Origin: Jimgerdemannia flammicorona | Taxonomy: Eukaryota; Mucoromycota; Endogonomycetes; Endogonales; Endogonaceae | Reading direction: 5' to 3' | DNA length: 18,275 nucleotides | NCBI GenBank assembly: GCA_003990745.1 | Contig: RBNI01002514.1 | Span: 1-18,275, forward strand | Part shown: positions 8,301-18,069 of the stretch, in pieces | Position numbering within the stretch: position 1 is the first letter of the stretch | How the letters are laid out: each line of letters starts with the position of its first letter | Position numbers and translations under genes: made by a program | Notes under the pieces: generated by a model | The model's database searches: none | Told to the model about the DNA's origin: nothing | What the model saw: only the letters and a program-made list of their open reading frames with translations

Positions 8301-8729
8301 TCTAGGTCAATTACCTCAAGAAGAATACCCTCCAGTAAGTATATTACCAATTAGTCAAATTGCATAAGATCCTCATTCTGGAGCCAGGAGAACAAACCAC
8401 CTTTGAAATCTTTGCACCACCTGATCCCAGAACCTCTTCTTCAAACTCAATAAAGATATCCCAAATCTAGATATTGAGAGATATATATTCTCTGATAAGA
8501 TGAATTCAGTGTACTCCTGAGCAACCAACCAGAGCTGGAAAAGCATCATCTTATCAAAAAGAACTATCATAGGATATCTAGTGCCCTTCTTCAACTGAAC
8601 CCACAGAGAAGTTTATGAGCTAAACTTATTAGGAAACAGAAAAAGGTCCCAGAAGAAAGGAAAGACCCCTCTGCAATCCAGGAGACAGTGAAGTCTTCTA
8701 TCAATATTGGAGAAGAATTGACACCCAAG
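8300..8729 (+). pseudogene. pol: pol: segment between dUTPase and reverse transcriptase
   Basis: The readable pieces ILILEPGEQTTFEIFAP, DIERYIFSDKMNSVYS and a TIIGYLVPF-like end resemble the beta-rich region often found ahead of reverse transcriptase in Gypsy pol, where a run of strands ends in a K-x-G-T-x-I-G-like turn. Stops and frameshifts are frequent. No separate enzyme is recognised. The minus-strand open frame at 8373-8594 is a shadow. Confidence 0.4.
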
Positions 8730-9490
8730 TAATGGTAACAACTAGTAGAACTTCTCAATAAATATCAAGATATCTTCACTACTGATTATAGCAATCTGCC
8801 ATATAACCCACCAGATCACTATAGTATAAATACAGAAAACACGATACCCATCCAGCAGAAACCCTATAGAATACCCCATTACTTAAAGATATTCAAAAAG
8901 GAATATATTCAAGAACTCTTAGACAATGGAGTCATCTGACCCTCCACTAGTCCTTGGGCCAGCCTGATACTTATTATATCACAGAAAAGAGGATAGAGAC
9001 TCTGTATAGACTACAGGAAACTCAATTCAGTTACTGAGAAAGATACCTATCCTTTGCCCAGAATTAATGACCTCTTGGACTAGTTATAAAATACCAGATA
9101 CTAGAATTCTATGAGATCTCCATAGATCTCAAAAACATTCAGAAGATAGCCTTTCTTGCTCTAGGAAAATTGTTTGAGTATCTCTGAATGCCCTTTAGAC
9201 TTTGCAATACACCTCTCACTTTTTATAGAATGATGAACTCAGTCTATGACCCACTGATCTACTACTGTCTAATAATATACATAGATGATTCTAATATCTA
9301 TTCAGCAAATTTTGAGAAACACCTACACCACCTAGAAGAATTCTTCAAACTTACTCACAAAAACCACCTGAGACTCAATACCAAGAAATATTACTTTGGA
9401 AAACAGAAACTCAAATTTCTTAGGTTTATAGTTTCAAAAGAAGGAATCCATATAGATCTAAAGAAAACCAAGAAGATCAACAACTGACCA
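8730..9490 (+). pseudogene. pol: pol: reverse transcriptase domain remnant
   Basis: The RT of Gypsy elements copies genomic RNA into cDNA. Landmarks: LVELLNKYQDIFTT at about 8750; KPYRIPHYLK then YIQELLDNGVI, a TGA where Arg is usual, and PSTSPWAS at 8940-8965; LCIDYRKLNSV at about 9000; PLPRINDLLD at about 9055; a frameshifted stretch near 9100; and an open segment 9188-9487 with MPFRLCNTPLTFYRMMNSV, the catalytic box YIDD (9278-9289) intact, and FLRFIVSKEGI. It ends at a TGA that replaces the Trp of the usual N-W-P-x-P motif. In MPF-G the Gly has become Arg (GGA to AGA). Most stops stand in Gln, Arg or Trp positions. Confidence 0.92.
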
Positions 9491-9499
9491 GTACTCAAG

Positions 9500-10040
9500 A
9501 CTCTGAAGAAAATACTATCATTCCTAATATTGGTATCCTACTATATAGAAGGTTCATCAAGAACTTTGCCCAAATCACTGCCCCAATCCAAACTCTTAAA
9601 AAAGAAATACTATATAAATAAACAGAATTACAAGCATTAGCCTTCAAGAAACTCAAGTACTGTATAACTATAGCACCAATCCTTGTGTATCCTAATCTAC
9701 AGAAGCCATTTATCATATATATAGATGCTTTCAAAGATGGTCTCAGAGCAGTTCTAGCCCAAGAAGGATCTGACCAATAGTACTATATGATAGCTTATGT
9801 AAGTTAAGCAACCAATCAGCAGCAGATCAACTATGGTAGTACGAAATTGAAATATTTTGCAGTCATATAGACTGTTACCTTATTCAAGTATTATCTTATT
9901 GAAAAAAGGTTCATCCTGATAACTGATCATATAGCCCTCAAATAACAAAAAACCCATTAGAATTTTGGCCTACTAGATCCTTATCTTTCAGGATTATAAA
10001 ATTGCCATCATCTACAAAGTAGAGAAAGCTTACAATAATG
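9500..10040 (+). pseudogene. pol: pol: RNase H domain remnant
   Basis: RNase H removes the RNA of the RNA-DNA hybrid. The reading ALAFKKLK, then PILVYPNLQKPFIIYIDAF (active-site Asp at 9724-9726), AVLAQEGSDQ, YGSTKLKYFAVI, YYLIEKRFILITDHIALK (Asp at 9925-9927) follows the Ty3-type RNase H in order. The following stretch, which in the family gives the tether region with an R-G-x-x-N-x-x-A-D-A-L-S motif, is badly decayed at about 9960-10060. The minus-strand open frames at 9495-9734 and 10041-10301 are shadows. Confidence 0.85.
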
Positions 10041-10179
10041 TTAATATACTTTCTTACCAACCCCAATGAACCAGAGGAAGGGTATACCAAGAAACTGCAC
10101 CCTAAAAGAAGCTCCTCTGACCATCAAAGTACAAAAGATCTCATCTGAAAAGAATACCAAAAAGCCCACCAAAGATGAG

Positions 10180-11130
10180 TAAATATAAAAGAAAAACTGT
10201 GAACAATATAACAATATTGGCTTAATCTCAGAATATAAGTCTGAGACATACTTAAGAAATGTGACATCTGCCAGAAGTATTAAGGAAGAAAGAATTATCA
10301 AGTACTATTACAATCAATCATACTACTAGACAACATCTTTCAAAGATAGAGAGTAGATATAATTGGACCTATACTAGTTATACTAAGAAGAAATAAGTAT
10401 ATTCTAATATTTGTAGAGCATTTGACTGAATGGTCTGAAGCTTTTTCAATAGAAATTGCAGATGTTCTAATTATTGTTGGCCTCCTCTATAGACTCACAC
10501 ATAGATATAGACCTCTAGAAGAACTTATCTCTGACCAAGATACAGAATTTATCAACAACATAATTATAAGTTATGTCTGAATTCATAAGATTTATCTCAA
10601 GCAAACCACATTATACTACTCTCAAACTAATGATATGATAGAATAAATGAATCAGACTATTAAGAAAGAACTTGCTTAAGTCAATTCTACCAACTGAGAT
10701 CTCTGCTTATCTGAGATCCTATGGAAAATTTGGAACATCTCTACTGCCTTTACCAAACAAATACCATTTGAAATAATGTTTGCTAAGAAAACCAGAACTA
10801 CTGACTATGAGAACCTTGGAGATCTCCTTAAGAAGACAGAATAGTTATATAATCAAGTCTGAGTCTATATTATCAAGGTCTAAGAAAGACAAAAGAGGTA
10901 CTATAACCAGAAGCAGAAGGATCAGAAGATCAAAATTAGAGATTAAGTACTAGTTTGGAGAAGTATAATTGAAACAAACTTTACTACTAAACTGGAGCCC
11001 AAATAGGAAGAACCTTATCTTATATATAATATTAGAGAAACTAGTATCTATTTAAGAAACATAGATAGATGAACCCTGAGAACACTAGTACATATCAATC
11101 ACCTCAAGATATACCTCTCCCCATACTATA
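10180..11130 (+). pseudogene. pol: pol: integrase domain remnant
   Basis: Integrase inserts the cDNA into the chromosome. The C-x2-C pair of the N-terminal zinc domain is seen at 10260-10271 (CDIC). In the core, the catalytic Asp at 10356-10358 (VDIIGP), Asp at 10533-10535 (SDQDTEF) and Glu at 10641-10643 (NDMIE) are all present in one frame, with 35 residues between the last two, the canonical DD(35)E. Neighbouring family motifs are LIFVEHLTEWSEAF and YYSQTND. Between and after them TAA, TAG and TGA replace Gln, Arg and Trp. The C-terminal part has the beta-barrel style VLVWRS, KLEPK, EEPYLIYNI and HINHLKIYLSPY up to about 11120. No chromodomain was recognised after it. Confidence 0.92.
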
Positions 11131-11640
11131 AATCAGACAATTGACCAGTATCCCCAGACCCTCATCCTTACTTCATTCTAATTACTCCTGATTCCCCTAT
11201 CATAATTTTACTAAGTCAATGGAAATCTCCTCTAATAAATCCAGACCCAATAAGAGAACCTCACCTTACCCAGATATTTACTATAAGTCTACCAGTTATA
11301 GGTCTACTATATAATTGAAGAACAGTTGTAGAACCTCCCAGCTCCAGACCTAACCTATATTAGAAACTCTACTGGCCTGATCTGAAAAAACACTATTACT
11401 GCAGACAGACTGTACACTATCTACAAATAAAATATCATAGTACTGATACAGATACAGTTCTCCCTGAGTAATATATAAGGAATGAATTCTGCTACCTACT
11501 TGAGTATCATCAACCATGTTGAAATCCTATTCCCAGAGAAAGAAAAAAAACCTGTTAAATAGAGTGACTTTGATCTAAATAAAGATACTGGTTTAGATAT
11601 TGATGCCAAAGATACTTATGTATATTAGAATGATGACTAA
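11131..11640 (+). pseudogene. pol: pol: C-terminal tail
   Basis: Degraded coding sequence follows the integrase barrel, with Pro-rich pieces (PDPHPYFILITPDSP) and a final acidic stretch. Its last frame reads VEILFPEKEKKPVK, SDFDLNKDTGLDIDAKD and ends at TAA 11638-11640. No domain was recognised and there is no sign of an envelope gene. Confidence 0.45.
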
Positions 11641-11669
11641 AGGATAGTCTGAGGACAGACTATCCTTTA
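11638..11669 (+). repeat. Perfect 14-bp stem-loop at the pol stop codon
   Basis: TAAAGGATAGTCTG (11638-11651) and CAGACTATCCTTTA (11656-11669) are perfect inverted repeats with a four-base AGGA loop. The first three bases of the left arm are the terminal TAA of the pol tail, and the right arm abuts the polypurine tract. In RNA it would form a strong hairpin that could mark the plus-strand primer site or the RNA 3' region. It survived the surrounding decay without a mismatch. Confidence 0.92.
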
Positions 11670-11680
11670 GTGGGGGCTAA
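11669..11680 (+). promoter_or_regulatory. Polypurine tract
   Basis: AGTGGGGGCTAA lies directly before the TGTAATGAGC start of the 3' LTR. The G run at this position is the expected plus-strand primer of an LTR retrotransposon. It is short and interrupted by T and C. It shares the octamer TGGGGGCT with the primer binding site at 2033. Confidence 0.7.
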
Positions 11681-12895
11681 TGTAATGAGCAACAGAATCA
11701 TATAACTGAAATTATAAATTAGCCATATATCATATCTAGTGCACTAGGCAACCAAGACTGCTTTACTATACTAATTTATATAATTAGCCAGAGATATCAG
11801 AAACAGTATATTTATTTATTCTGAACCAGTATACTGTACCATCCAGAAATACTTACCAAAGATAGTTATCTATAATTAGCCACATAGTAACCAGGTAGTA
11901 ACTATAACTATATAAAATATTCTAGAAATAAGAGTGAATAAACCTCAGTCCAAAAAGTCAAAAAAAAGCAGAAAGCTTCCTTTTTTACTCTGGTCTACTT
12001 TCTGATATAAAGATTGATATACTTGTCAGACTAAGTCAGAAGAGAATGAGTCTAAAAAATCAAAAAAAAAAAAAAAGCAGAAAGCTTCCTTCTCTACTTT
12101 AGTCCACTTTCTGATATAAAGATTAGTATACTTGCCAGATTAAGCCAGAAGAGAATGAGTCCAAAAAGTTAAAGAAAAGCAGAAAGCTTTCATTTCTACT
12201 CTAGTCTACTTTCTGATACAAAGATTGATATACTTGCTAGACTAAGCCAGAAGAGATGAGTCTGAAAATCAAAGCAAAAGACAAGTCTACCTATGATACT
12301 TTGAGAGATATGCCTGCCAAAAGCCAATGATCCAGAAAGGATTATAATACTTAGGAGAAACACCTGCTCTAAAGCTACTACTAGGAGATTGTGAGCTTAC
12401 TTTCTACTCTGGTCCACTTTTCAATACAAAGAATAAGTCTGTTTTCAAGTATATTTTTGGTTCACTTACTATATAAGCCTGAAGAGAAGAATCTACTATT
12501 TTTAGAGAGCTCATTATAAGAAATCTTGCCACAAGCCAGTCTCTTGATATAACTTTACAGTGGAGCTAGTCTATAATATAACTCTATATAAATAAAGCTA
12601 GTCTTTAATATAACTTATATTATTTTCCAGAAGTCTGTCAATTCAGGAAGAATCTACATATCTGAGTTATATATCTAAGTCATCTAAGTTATCTAAGTCA
12701 TCCAAGTTATCTGAGTTATCAAGTTATCTGATATTCCTAGAGAATTTGCCAATTTGGAAGAATCTGCATCAAACTGAGTTATCTGTCAAACCAAGTTATC
12801 TGCCAAATCAAGTTATCTATCAAATTACCTATATAAGGAATACTACTAAGATTATTATGCCAAAAACTACACACTTTTGAAGATCATTGTGCTAT
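11681..12895 (+). repeat. 3' LTR, truncated at its 3' end
   Basis: It aligns with the 5' LTR from the first base (TGTAATGAGC against TGTGATGAGC) to about 12894, where similarity ends after AGATCATTGTGCTAT. About 270 bp, corresponding to 1754-2025 of the 5' LTR, are missing. Differences from the 5' LTR are nearly all transitions plus a loss of two short 18-19 bp repeat units. Confidence 0.9.
11948..12260 (+). repeat. 102-bp tandem array in 3' LTR
   Basis: Units begin at GTCCAAAAAG (11948), GTCTAAAAAA (12050), GTCCAAAAAG (12159) and a partial GTCTGAAAA (12260). Spacings are 102, 109 and 101 bp; the longer one comes from an expanded A run at 12062-12076. It matches the array of the 5' LTR. Confidence 0.87.
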
Positions 12896-12989
12896 TACCT
12901 TTCTCTGATATAATTTACATTATATAAACTTCTAGCAATACTTTTTATAACAATTTAGAGAAAAGGTACTATCAAAATATCTTTGAGCA
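12896..12989. other. Junction between LTR element and LINE
   Basis: A short AT-rich piece with no similarity to the 5' LTR and no coding frame. The base composition changes here, from A-rich to G-rich on the + strand. It may be the LINE's 5' untranslated region or leftover target DNA. The missing LTR end does not reappear after the LINE. Confidence 0.4.
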
Positions 12990-12999
12990 AGAGTTCTGA

Positions 13000-14995
13000 T
13001 AGGTGTGCTAGGTCAGATAGATCTGGGGCATTCAACTGGCAATATATGGGGAGGGGTTATGGCCTGGGGATGAGCTCTTTTGGAGATGCAAAGGATAGAG
13101 AGGGCTCTGGAGAGTGACCAGTGTCTGGTGAAACTAGGGGAGAATCTGGGCCCCCAAGTTTCACTAACAAGGTAAAGGAGAGTGAATGGCCAGCAGGTGC
13201 TTAGACTGGAGGAGCTATGAGAAAAGACAAGGCTACTCTGGAGAGGGCAGGAGGCTCTCTGCCTAGGGGAGAGAGTATAGGGGCAGGAGGGGCTATGGCT
13301 GGAGGCTGTAGAGTGACTGCTAATAGAGGTGTGACAGTGAATCAGGAAAAAAACAGAGATGTAATGGCTAATAGTAATACTATATAGGGAGACCAGCAGG
13401 GGTAGAGAGACCTGGATAATGGTGTAATAGATCTGGTAGTAGGCCTGTTACTTAAGAAATCAATCTTGGAGTTTGTGGTCATATTATGCTTCTGGAGCTT
13501 AGTAGTAATAGCAAAAATGGTTCTGTGGCTGATCTCAAAGAAGATGGCTGGAGCTGCCTTAATGAAGTTCTTGAAGAGGCTTGAGGGGGTGGAGGTGGGC
13601 TTTGAGAAAGCTACCTCTCTAGAGGAGACATTAAAGGTAGGGTTGACTGTAGGTAAGGTAGCAGTTCCAATGGCTTGATATCTAAGGTAGGACCCCAGAG
13701 TGGTCTAGCTACTGGTGAAGAGAGTACCCATGGTGACAATAGTCAAAATGAGAAGGAGGGTAGAGGAGACCATGGCTGAGTATGGTGAGGTAGTTGATAT
13801 TGGTTTTCAGATCTAGGAGGGGACTTTATTCAGAATAAGAGATGTGGATATCAGGCTCTGGCTGGCTAGGAAGAAGGCTTTAGGGAAATTGAGAGACTGG
13901 TTCTCAGTACTAATGTGGAGAGCATTTATCTACAAGATAATAAGAGTGAAGGGGAGTATAGAGGAGGAGGAAGACTTGGTAGAGACACTGGAGGAGCTCA
14001 GTGGGGTAGTGTAGCAGTGGGCCAAGATATGGAAAGCTTATGTAGATTTGACTCACTTGGAGGTAATATAGAAAGTATATTCAGGTGGATAAGGAATAGT
14101 GGGAGATGGTACAGGGGTGTAGAAGACAGAGAGAGTTGCTGGCTAGTTTGAAGGAAAAGGAGAAAGTATCACCCAGTTTGGATAAGGCTGCCAGAGGGTA
14201 CTCAGAAGAGTGTCTGGACAGGTGAGGAGGAGGAGAGGAGTGCAAAGACTGGAGGTTGGAGCCAGAAGGTACAAGATCAGGCTCTCTATGATGACAGTAC
14301 ACTGGAGGTGTAGAAGGAGAGTGAGGATACAGGAAGGAAGGCTTGGGATATCCAACCAATGGCTGGTGAGAATATGGAGATATTGGGAACTTGCTGTATT
14401 CAATTTAGAGTACCTGAGGTAGTGAGTGGAGGGTAGATGGTTGAGATCAGAGAGGAGGAGCTGGTAGATATCCCTGAGGAGGAGTGGGATGAGTCTGTAA
14501 GTGCTGAGACTGATACTGTGATGCTTGGAGCTGGCCAACCTATGACCTCTGGGGGTGAGGAGATTGGAGACTTGCAGTGAATTTGCTGAGCAATGAATAA
14601 CTTGGCAGCTGAGGAGTTGGGAGATGTGAACTTGTGAGTTATCAGTAAGGAGTACTGGATGAGAATTCTGCAGAGAGATGGTGTTGTGGAGGCTCTGGTA
14701 AAAGAGGTACTAGTAGTGTACTTAGATGATAAGAGTTATGAGGTCAATGTTGTGAGAGAGGCAGAGATGGTGGTGGCTGCTAGGAAGTATACAGTCTTCT
14801 GATAGAAATAGTGGCATGGATTTGAAATTTGGCAAGGAGCTTGATTTGGAGTACCAGGAGAAAATAGAGTTAAAGGCTGATGTAGCAATAGATGAGCTTT
14901 TGGTTTGACTAGAAGCTAAGCAGATTGAGAGAGCAGAGACTGCTGCTGAGCATAGATTAGACTTGGCTAAGGAGGAAGTGAACATAGAGCTGTGA
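13000..14995 (+). pseudogene. LINE ORF1-like region
   Basis: Degraded coding sequence with several readable pieces in changing frames. These include an open segment at 13466-13678 (LMKFLKRLEGVEVGFEKA and on), ETLEELSGVV with QQWAKIWKAYVDL-like helix at about 13985-14055, VISKEYWMRILQRDGVV at about 14640-14690, and after a frameshift a clear coiled-coil-like stretch at about 14817-14995 (LEYQEKIELKADVAIDELL, RAETAAEHRLDLAKEEVN). ORF1 of LINEs binds the element RNA and often has a coiled coil. No zinc knuckle was seen. Position ahead of the endonuclease and the coiled coil are the only grounds for the name. Many overlapping minus-strand frames at 14081-14538 and 14722-14985 are shadows of the G-rich strand. 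Confidence 0.5.
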
Positions 14996-15079
14996 AGAGA
15001 ACATATCTATTTCAATATTATTCTCTATGAATAGTACAACTAATATTTTTTCATTGAATAAGAATAGTCTGTAGAGTTC

Positions 15080-15950
15080 TGAGAGGTGATATAATATTTT
15101 TACTTGGTTAAGGAGATTAGAGGCTGATCTCTTTCTTCTGCAGAATGTGTGATATGAGGAGGATTTTGATCAACAGGAGTGGATGAGGGAATGGGACAGA
15201 GCTGCAGTCTGAAATAGCAAGGTTGGGCTACTGGTGCAGAAAGGGAGAGGGGAAATTTGTAGGAGCAGAAACTGGGGGGATTATATGACTTGGAGAGAGT
15301 AGTATTGGCCTGGATGGGAGTTAATTGTAGTTGGATCTTGCTACTGCCCTGTGGTTAGGAGTGAGCATATAGAATGGGTTGAGAGTCTTTTGGATAGTGG
15401 GGTACTTGCAGAGGCTGGGGTGGAGGTACTTGGGGGGACTTCAACATAGTTCACTCAGTATAGTTGGACAGAACAGATGGGGAGAGGAATGTAGGGGGTA
15501 GGAGTGATGGTCTGGAAGGTTGAGAGGAGATAGAGCAACTTAGTTCCTTGGTAGATACTGGTTGAGCAATGTGGAGAGATAGGAGGATCTATACTCATTA
15601 GGTGAGTGGTCTGGAGACTAGAATTGACTGAGTGCTAACAGCCAATTGCTGGAGACTAGATGTCTGGAAATCTCTGGAGGTTGCATGGTATCTGTGGTCA
15701 GACTATTGGAGCCTGTTAGGGTATGGTCAGTTTAGGAGAAGTGAGAATAGGTCTGGACATTAGCACCTCAATTTCTTCTTATTAGCTGAGAAGGGGCTGT
15801 GGAATACTTAGACTGAGGACATTAGGCAGAAAGTGGAGAGCTGGATCCTTGAGAGTACCCCAATGAGTATTTGATAGATGAGATTGAAGGAGACTACTTG
15901 GGTTTACTGGAGTGAGGCTGGCAGGGTAGCAGGAAGATAGAGAAGAAGGA
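15080..15950 (+). pseudogene. LINE ORF2: endonuclease domain remnant
   Basis: The APE-type endonuclease nicks target DNA to prime reverse transcription. Readable landmarks: WLRRLEADLFLLQNV at about 15100-15150, where the family has L-L-L-Q-E, so the metal-binding Glu is replaced by Asn; EWMREWDRAAV at about 15178-15210; a G-x-G stretch (LLVQKGRGE) near 15230-15258; and GDFN at 15434-15445, a hallmark of this fold. Stop codons and frame changes are frequent. The C-terminal boundary to the reverse transcriptase lead is a guess. Confidence 0.7.
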
Positions 15951-16299
15951 GGGTAACCTGGGCCTCTGCTAGATTAGCCTGGCTTCAGGAGAATTGGGCA
16001 GGTCTTTTGGACTTGGAGAGGGTTGAGGACTGACAGTTGATATAAGTAAAGCTGGAGGTTGCTGAGTTACAACAGATATTAAGAGAGAAGAAGGAGATGC
16101 TGATGTAAGGTATGACTGTGTGGCTGCACTGGCAGGGACTGAAGGAGGGGGAGAGGCTCTCTAAGTATCTCTCAAGGATACTTTAGATGAGGAGTGTGAG
16201 GCAGAAGTAGGAGGGGGTACTGGATTCTAATAGTCTACTGATACATGGTTCATAAGATATTTTGGGCTTGCTGAAAGAGAGGTGGAGTAGTTTGTAGAG

Positions 16300-17570
16300 T
16301 GAGAAGGAGGGTGGGGTAGAGGCTGCAATCATTGAAAATACTTTAGAGGATTGGTACCCACCACAAGTAGATAGGCTTAGTAGTTTGGTGATGCCAGTTC
16401 AAGAGGAGGAGATTTACCAGGTTCTTGCTGCAACTTTAGGTCTGCTCTGGGACTTCTGGAAGAAGATAGTGGGAGTCCCTGGAGTGCTGGGAGAGCTGAT
16501 GGCACTTTGTGACTTAGTATTACAGTCAGAAAGATAGATGAGAGAGCAGGATCTGGAGCTGGTGGTACTGTTGTATAAGGACAAGAGCAGGAGAGAGGAT
16601 TGGAAAAACTGATGACCAATCATGCTCCTGGACATAGATAGGAAGTTGGTCACTAAGGTGATTGTTACAAGACTGCAGAAGATGGCCCAGCAAGTTTTGG
16701 GTGAGGAGCAATGAGGTTTTGTTGTGGGCCAGCTTATTAGAGATAGTATAGCTTAGATATATAGTATTATTAAAGGTGCTCAAGCATGTGGACTAGATGG
16801 GAGATTGGTCTTTCTAGATCAGGAGAAGGCCTATGATCAGATCAGATGGGTCTGGTTAATGAAGGTGCTGAATAGTATTAGAGTTCCTCAGTAGTTTTGA
16901 GTGTTAATAATCAGCTTACTGGAAGAGAGTAGAGCTGCACTTATGTATAATAGTTATCAGGGGGTGGCTTTCTCTCTGGGTAGAGGTGTTCTTCAGAGGA
17001 ACTCACTGTCTTCTATTTTGTATACTCTATTCTTAGAGCTATTGATGGATAGGATCCAATATAAAGTGGTAGAGCTCTCAGTATTTGGAATTGTCTAGAA
17101 GATTGGGGCCTTTGCAGATAATATGGTGATTAGACTAGGATCAGTTGCAGATATCAGAGAACTTCAGGAAACAGTACAGTGGTATAAGATATACTCTGGG
17201 GCAAAACTCAACTAGTATAAGTGTGAAATGATGATATTGGGCAATAGTCTGGTAAGAGGGGATATCATTGGAACAATTGTCTCTATAGGAGATGCTATAT
17301 AGTATTTGGGCATCTATCTCTCAATCTATGGATTAGTCCTATCTAGAACTTAGTGAGAGCAACAGGTGGCTATCTGGGGAGAGGCCCTGCAGAGATGGAG
17401 AGGCCACCATATCTCATTAGTAGGTTATGTTTCAATCCTAAATATCTACTGACTGCCAAAGCTATGATATTTAGCTTACTATTTGGACTTTCTAGCCTAG
17501 GTGGTAAAGAGACTATTGAAGCTAGCCAAAGATTGGATATGGGCTAAGAGGTAGAGTTAGGTTAGCTGAG
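16300..17570 (+). pseudogene. LINE ORF2: reverse transcriptase domain remnant
   Basis: Landmarks in order: LVVLLYKDKSRREDWKN followed by TGA TGA and PIMLLDIDRKLVTKV at 16558-16660, the N-W-R-P-I-x-L-L motif with Trp and Arg both turned into TGA; RLQKMAQQVLGEEQ and GFVVGQLIRDSIA at 16670-16755; LVFLDQEKAYD with the first catalytic Asp at 16817-16819; RAALMYNSYQGVAFSLGRGV and SLSSILYTLFLELLMDRI at 16930-17060, the R-Q-G-x-P-L-S-P-x-L-Y region; FADN at 17111-17122, where the second Asp of the FADD box is now Asn (GAT to AAT); and SGAKLN then CEMMILGN at about 17197-17245. Most of it stays in one frame. The D-to-N change alone would end polymerase activity. Confidence 0.88.
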
Positions 17571-17574
17571 AAAT

Positions 17575-18060
17575 TCTGTCATTGCCAGTGGATAGAGGAG
17601 GTCTTGGTCTAGTTGATTTCTCAAAGAGGCTATATTGTCTGAGAGCTTAATAGCTGAAGAGAGCTGTGGAACTAAGAGGTGGAAGCTGGGTTCCTCTGAT
17701 GAAAAAGGTATAAGAGATGAGGTTTGTACCAAGAGACTCCATGGGGGATCTATTGTCTTTGGTTGGACTTTGGAATAGTAGGCATATGAGGTATAAGGGC
17801 TTCTAGTGAGGAGTAGTTGATGGGATACACTACATTGATCTTTGCTAGCAGAGGACTAAGAGAGAGATGCTATGTATGGGGTCCAGTGATATAGAGATGG
17901 GATCAAGTATTATTGGGGGTACTCTACTGATTGACTTCAATATTAGTAATAGAGTAGAGCATTAGAGAGAGTTTGGACAGGATGTCTGGCCTAGTGGCTA
18001 GCAGTTAGTGAGTATTTGTAATGGTTCTAGTTTCTAATGAGGAAGTGACTAGTTCTGGTA
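17575..18060 (+). pseudogene. LINE ORF2: post-RT region
   Basis: SLPVDRGGLGLVDFSKRLY at about 17577-17632 is the G-G-L-G-L motif that follows the RT in LINEs. Further readable pieces are RAVELRGGSWVPLMKKV, MRFVPRDSMGDLLSLVGLW and IGGTLLIDFNISNRVEH up to about 17965. No RNase H or zinc-finger motif was recognised after it. The 3' end is placed by the return of CpG at about 18073. Confidence 0.6.
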
Positions 18061-18069
18061 ATCCTAAGT

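Larger units (their letters stand above)
538..12895 (+). mobile_element. Degenerate Ty3/Gypsy LTR retrotransposon with dUTPase
   Basis: Two long direct repeats at 538-2025 and 11681-12895 flank a gag-pol interior. The order is 5' LTR, primer binding site, gag with zinc knuckle, protease, long linker, dUTPase, reverse transcriptase with YIDD, RNase H, integrase with DD(35)E, C-terminal tail, hairpin, polypurine tract and 3' LTR. Integrase after RNase H is the Ty3/Gypsy order. A second element of about 2 kb interrupts the protease. The LTRs differ almost only by transitions, and the frames are full of TAA, TAG and TGA at places where the family has Gln, Arg or Trp. Target site duplications cannot be checked because the 3' end is lost. 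Dead copy; family assignment is confident. Confidence 0.93.
12990..18060 (+). mobile_element. Degenerate APE-type LINE
   Basis: A non-LTR retrotransposon of about 5 kb with an ORF1-like region, an endonuclease with a GDFN motif, a reverse transcriptase with LLYK, FLDQEKAYD and FAD boxes, and a conserved post-RT region. The order fits the Tad1/L1-like group of fungal LINEs. It is G-rich and C-poor on the + strand, and no CpG was noticed by eye. No poly(A) tail or target duplication could be identified, so both ends are approximate. Confidence 0.85.

Noticed and set aside
2170..11640. Alternative genetic code with TAA and TAG as Gln, since stops in gag-pol stand mostly at Gln positions
   Set aside because: CAA and CAG are also used, frameshifts are frequent, TGA occurs at Arg and Trp positions, and missense changes such as His to Tyr and Gly to Arg follow the same C-to-T and G-to-A pattern. 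Decay explains everything.
11131..11640. Chromodomain or envelope gene after integrase
   Set aside because: No aromatic-cage pattern of a chromodomain and no signal peptide or membrane segment was seen in any readable frame.
14143..14538. Open frame of 131 codons on the minus strand, the longest in the window
   Set aside because: It is Leu/Ser/Pro-rich, as expected when a G-rich + strand is read backwards, and it lies opposite the LINE ORF1-like region.
16377..16783. Three overlapping minus-strand open frames
   Set aside because: They lie opposite the LINE reverse transcriptase, whose + frame carries recognisable motifs.
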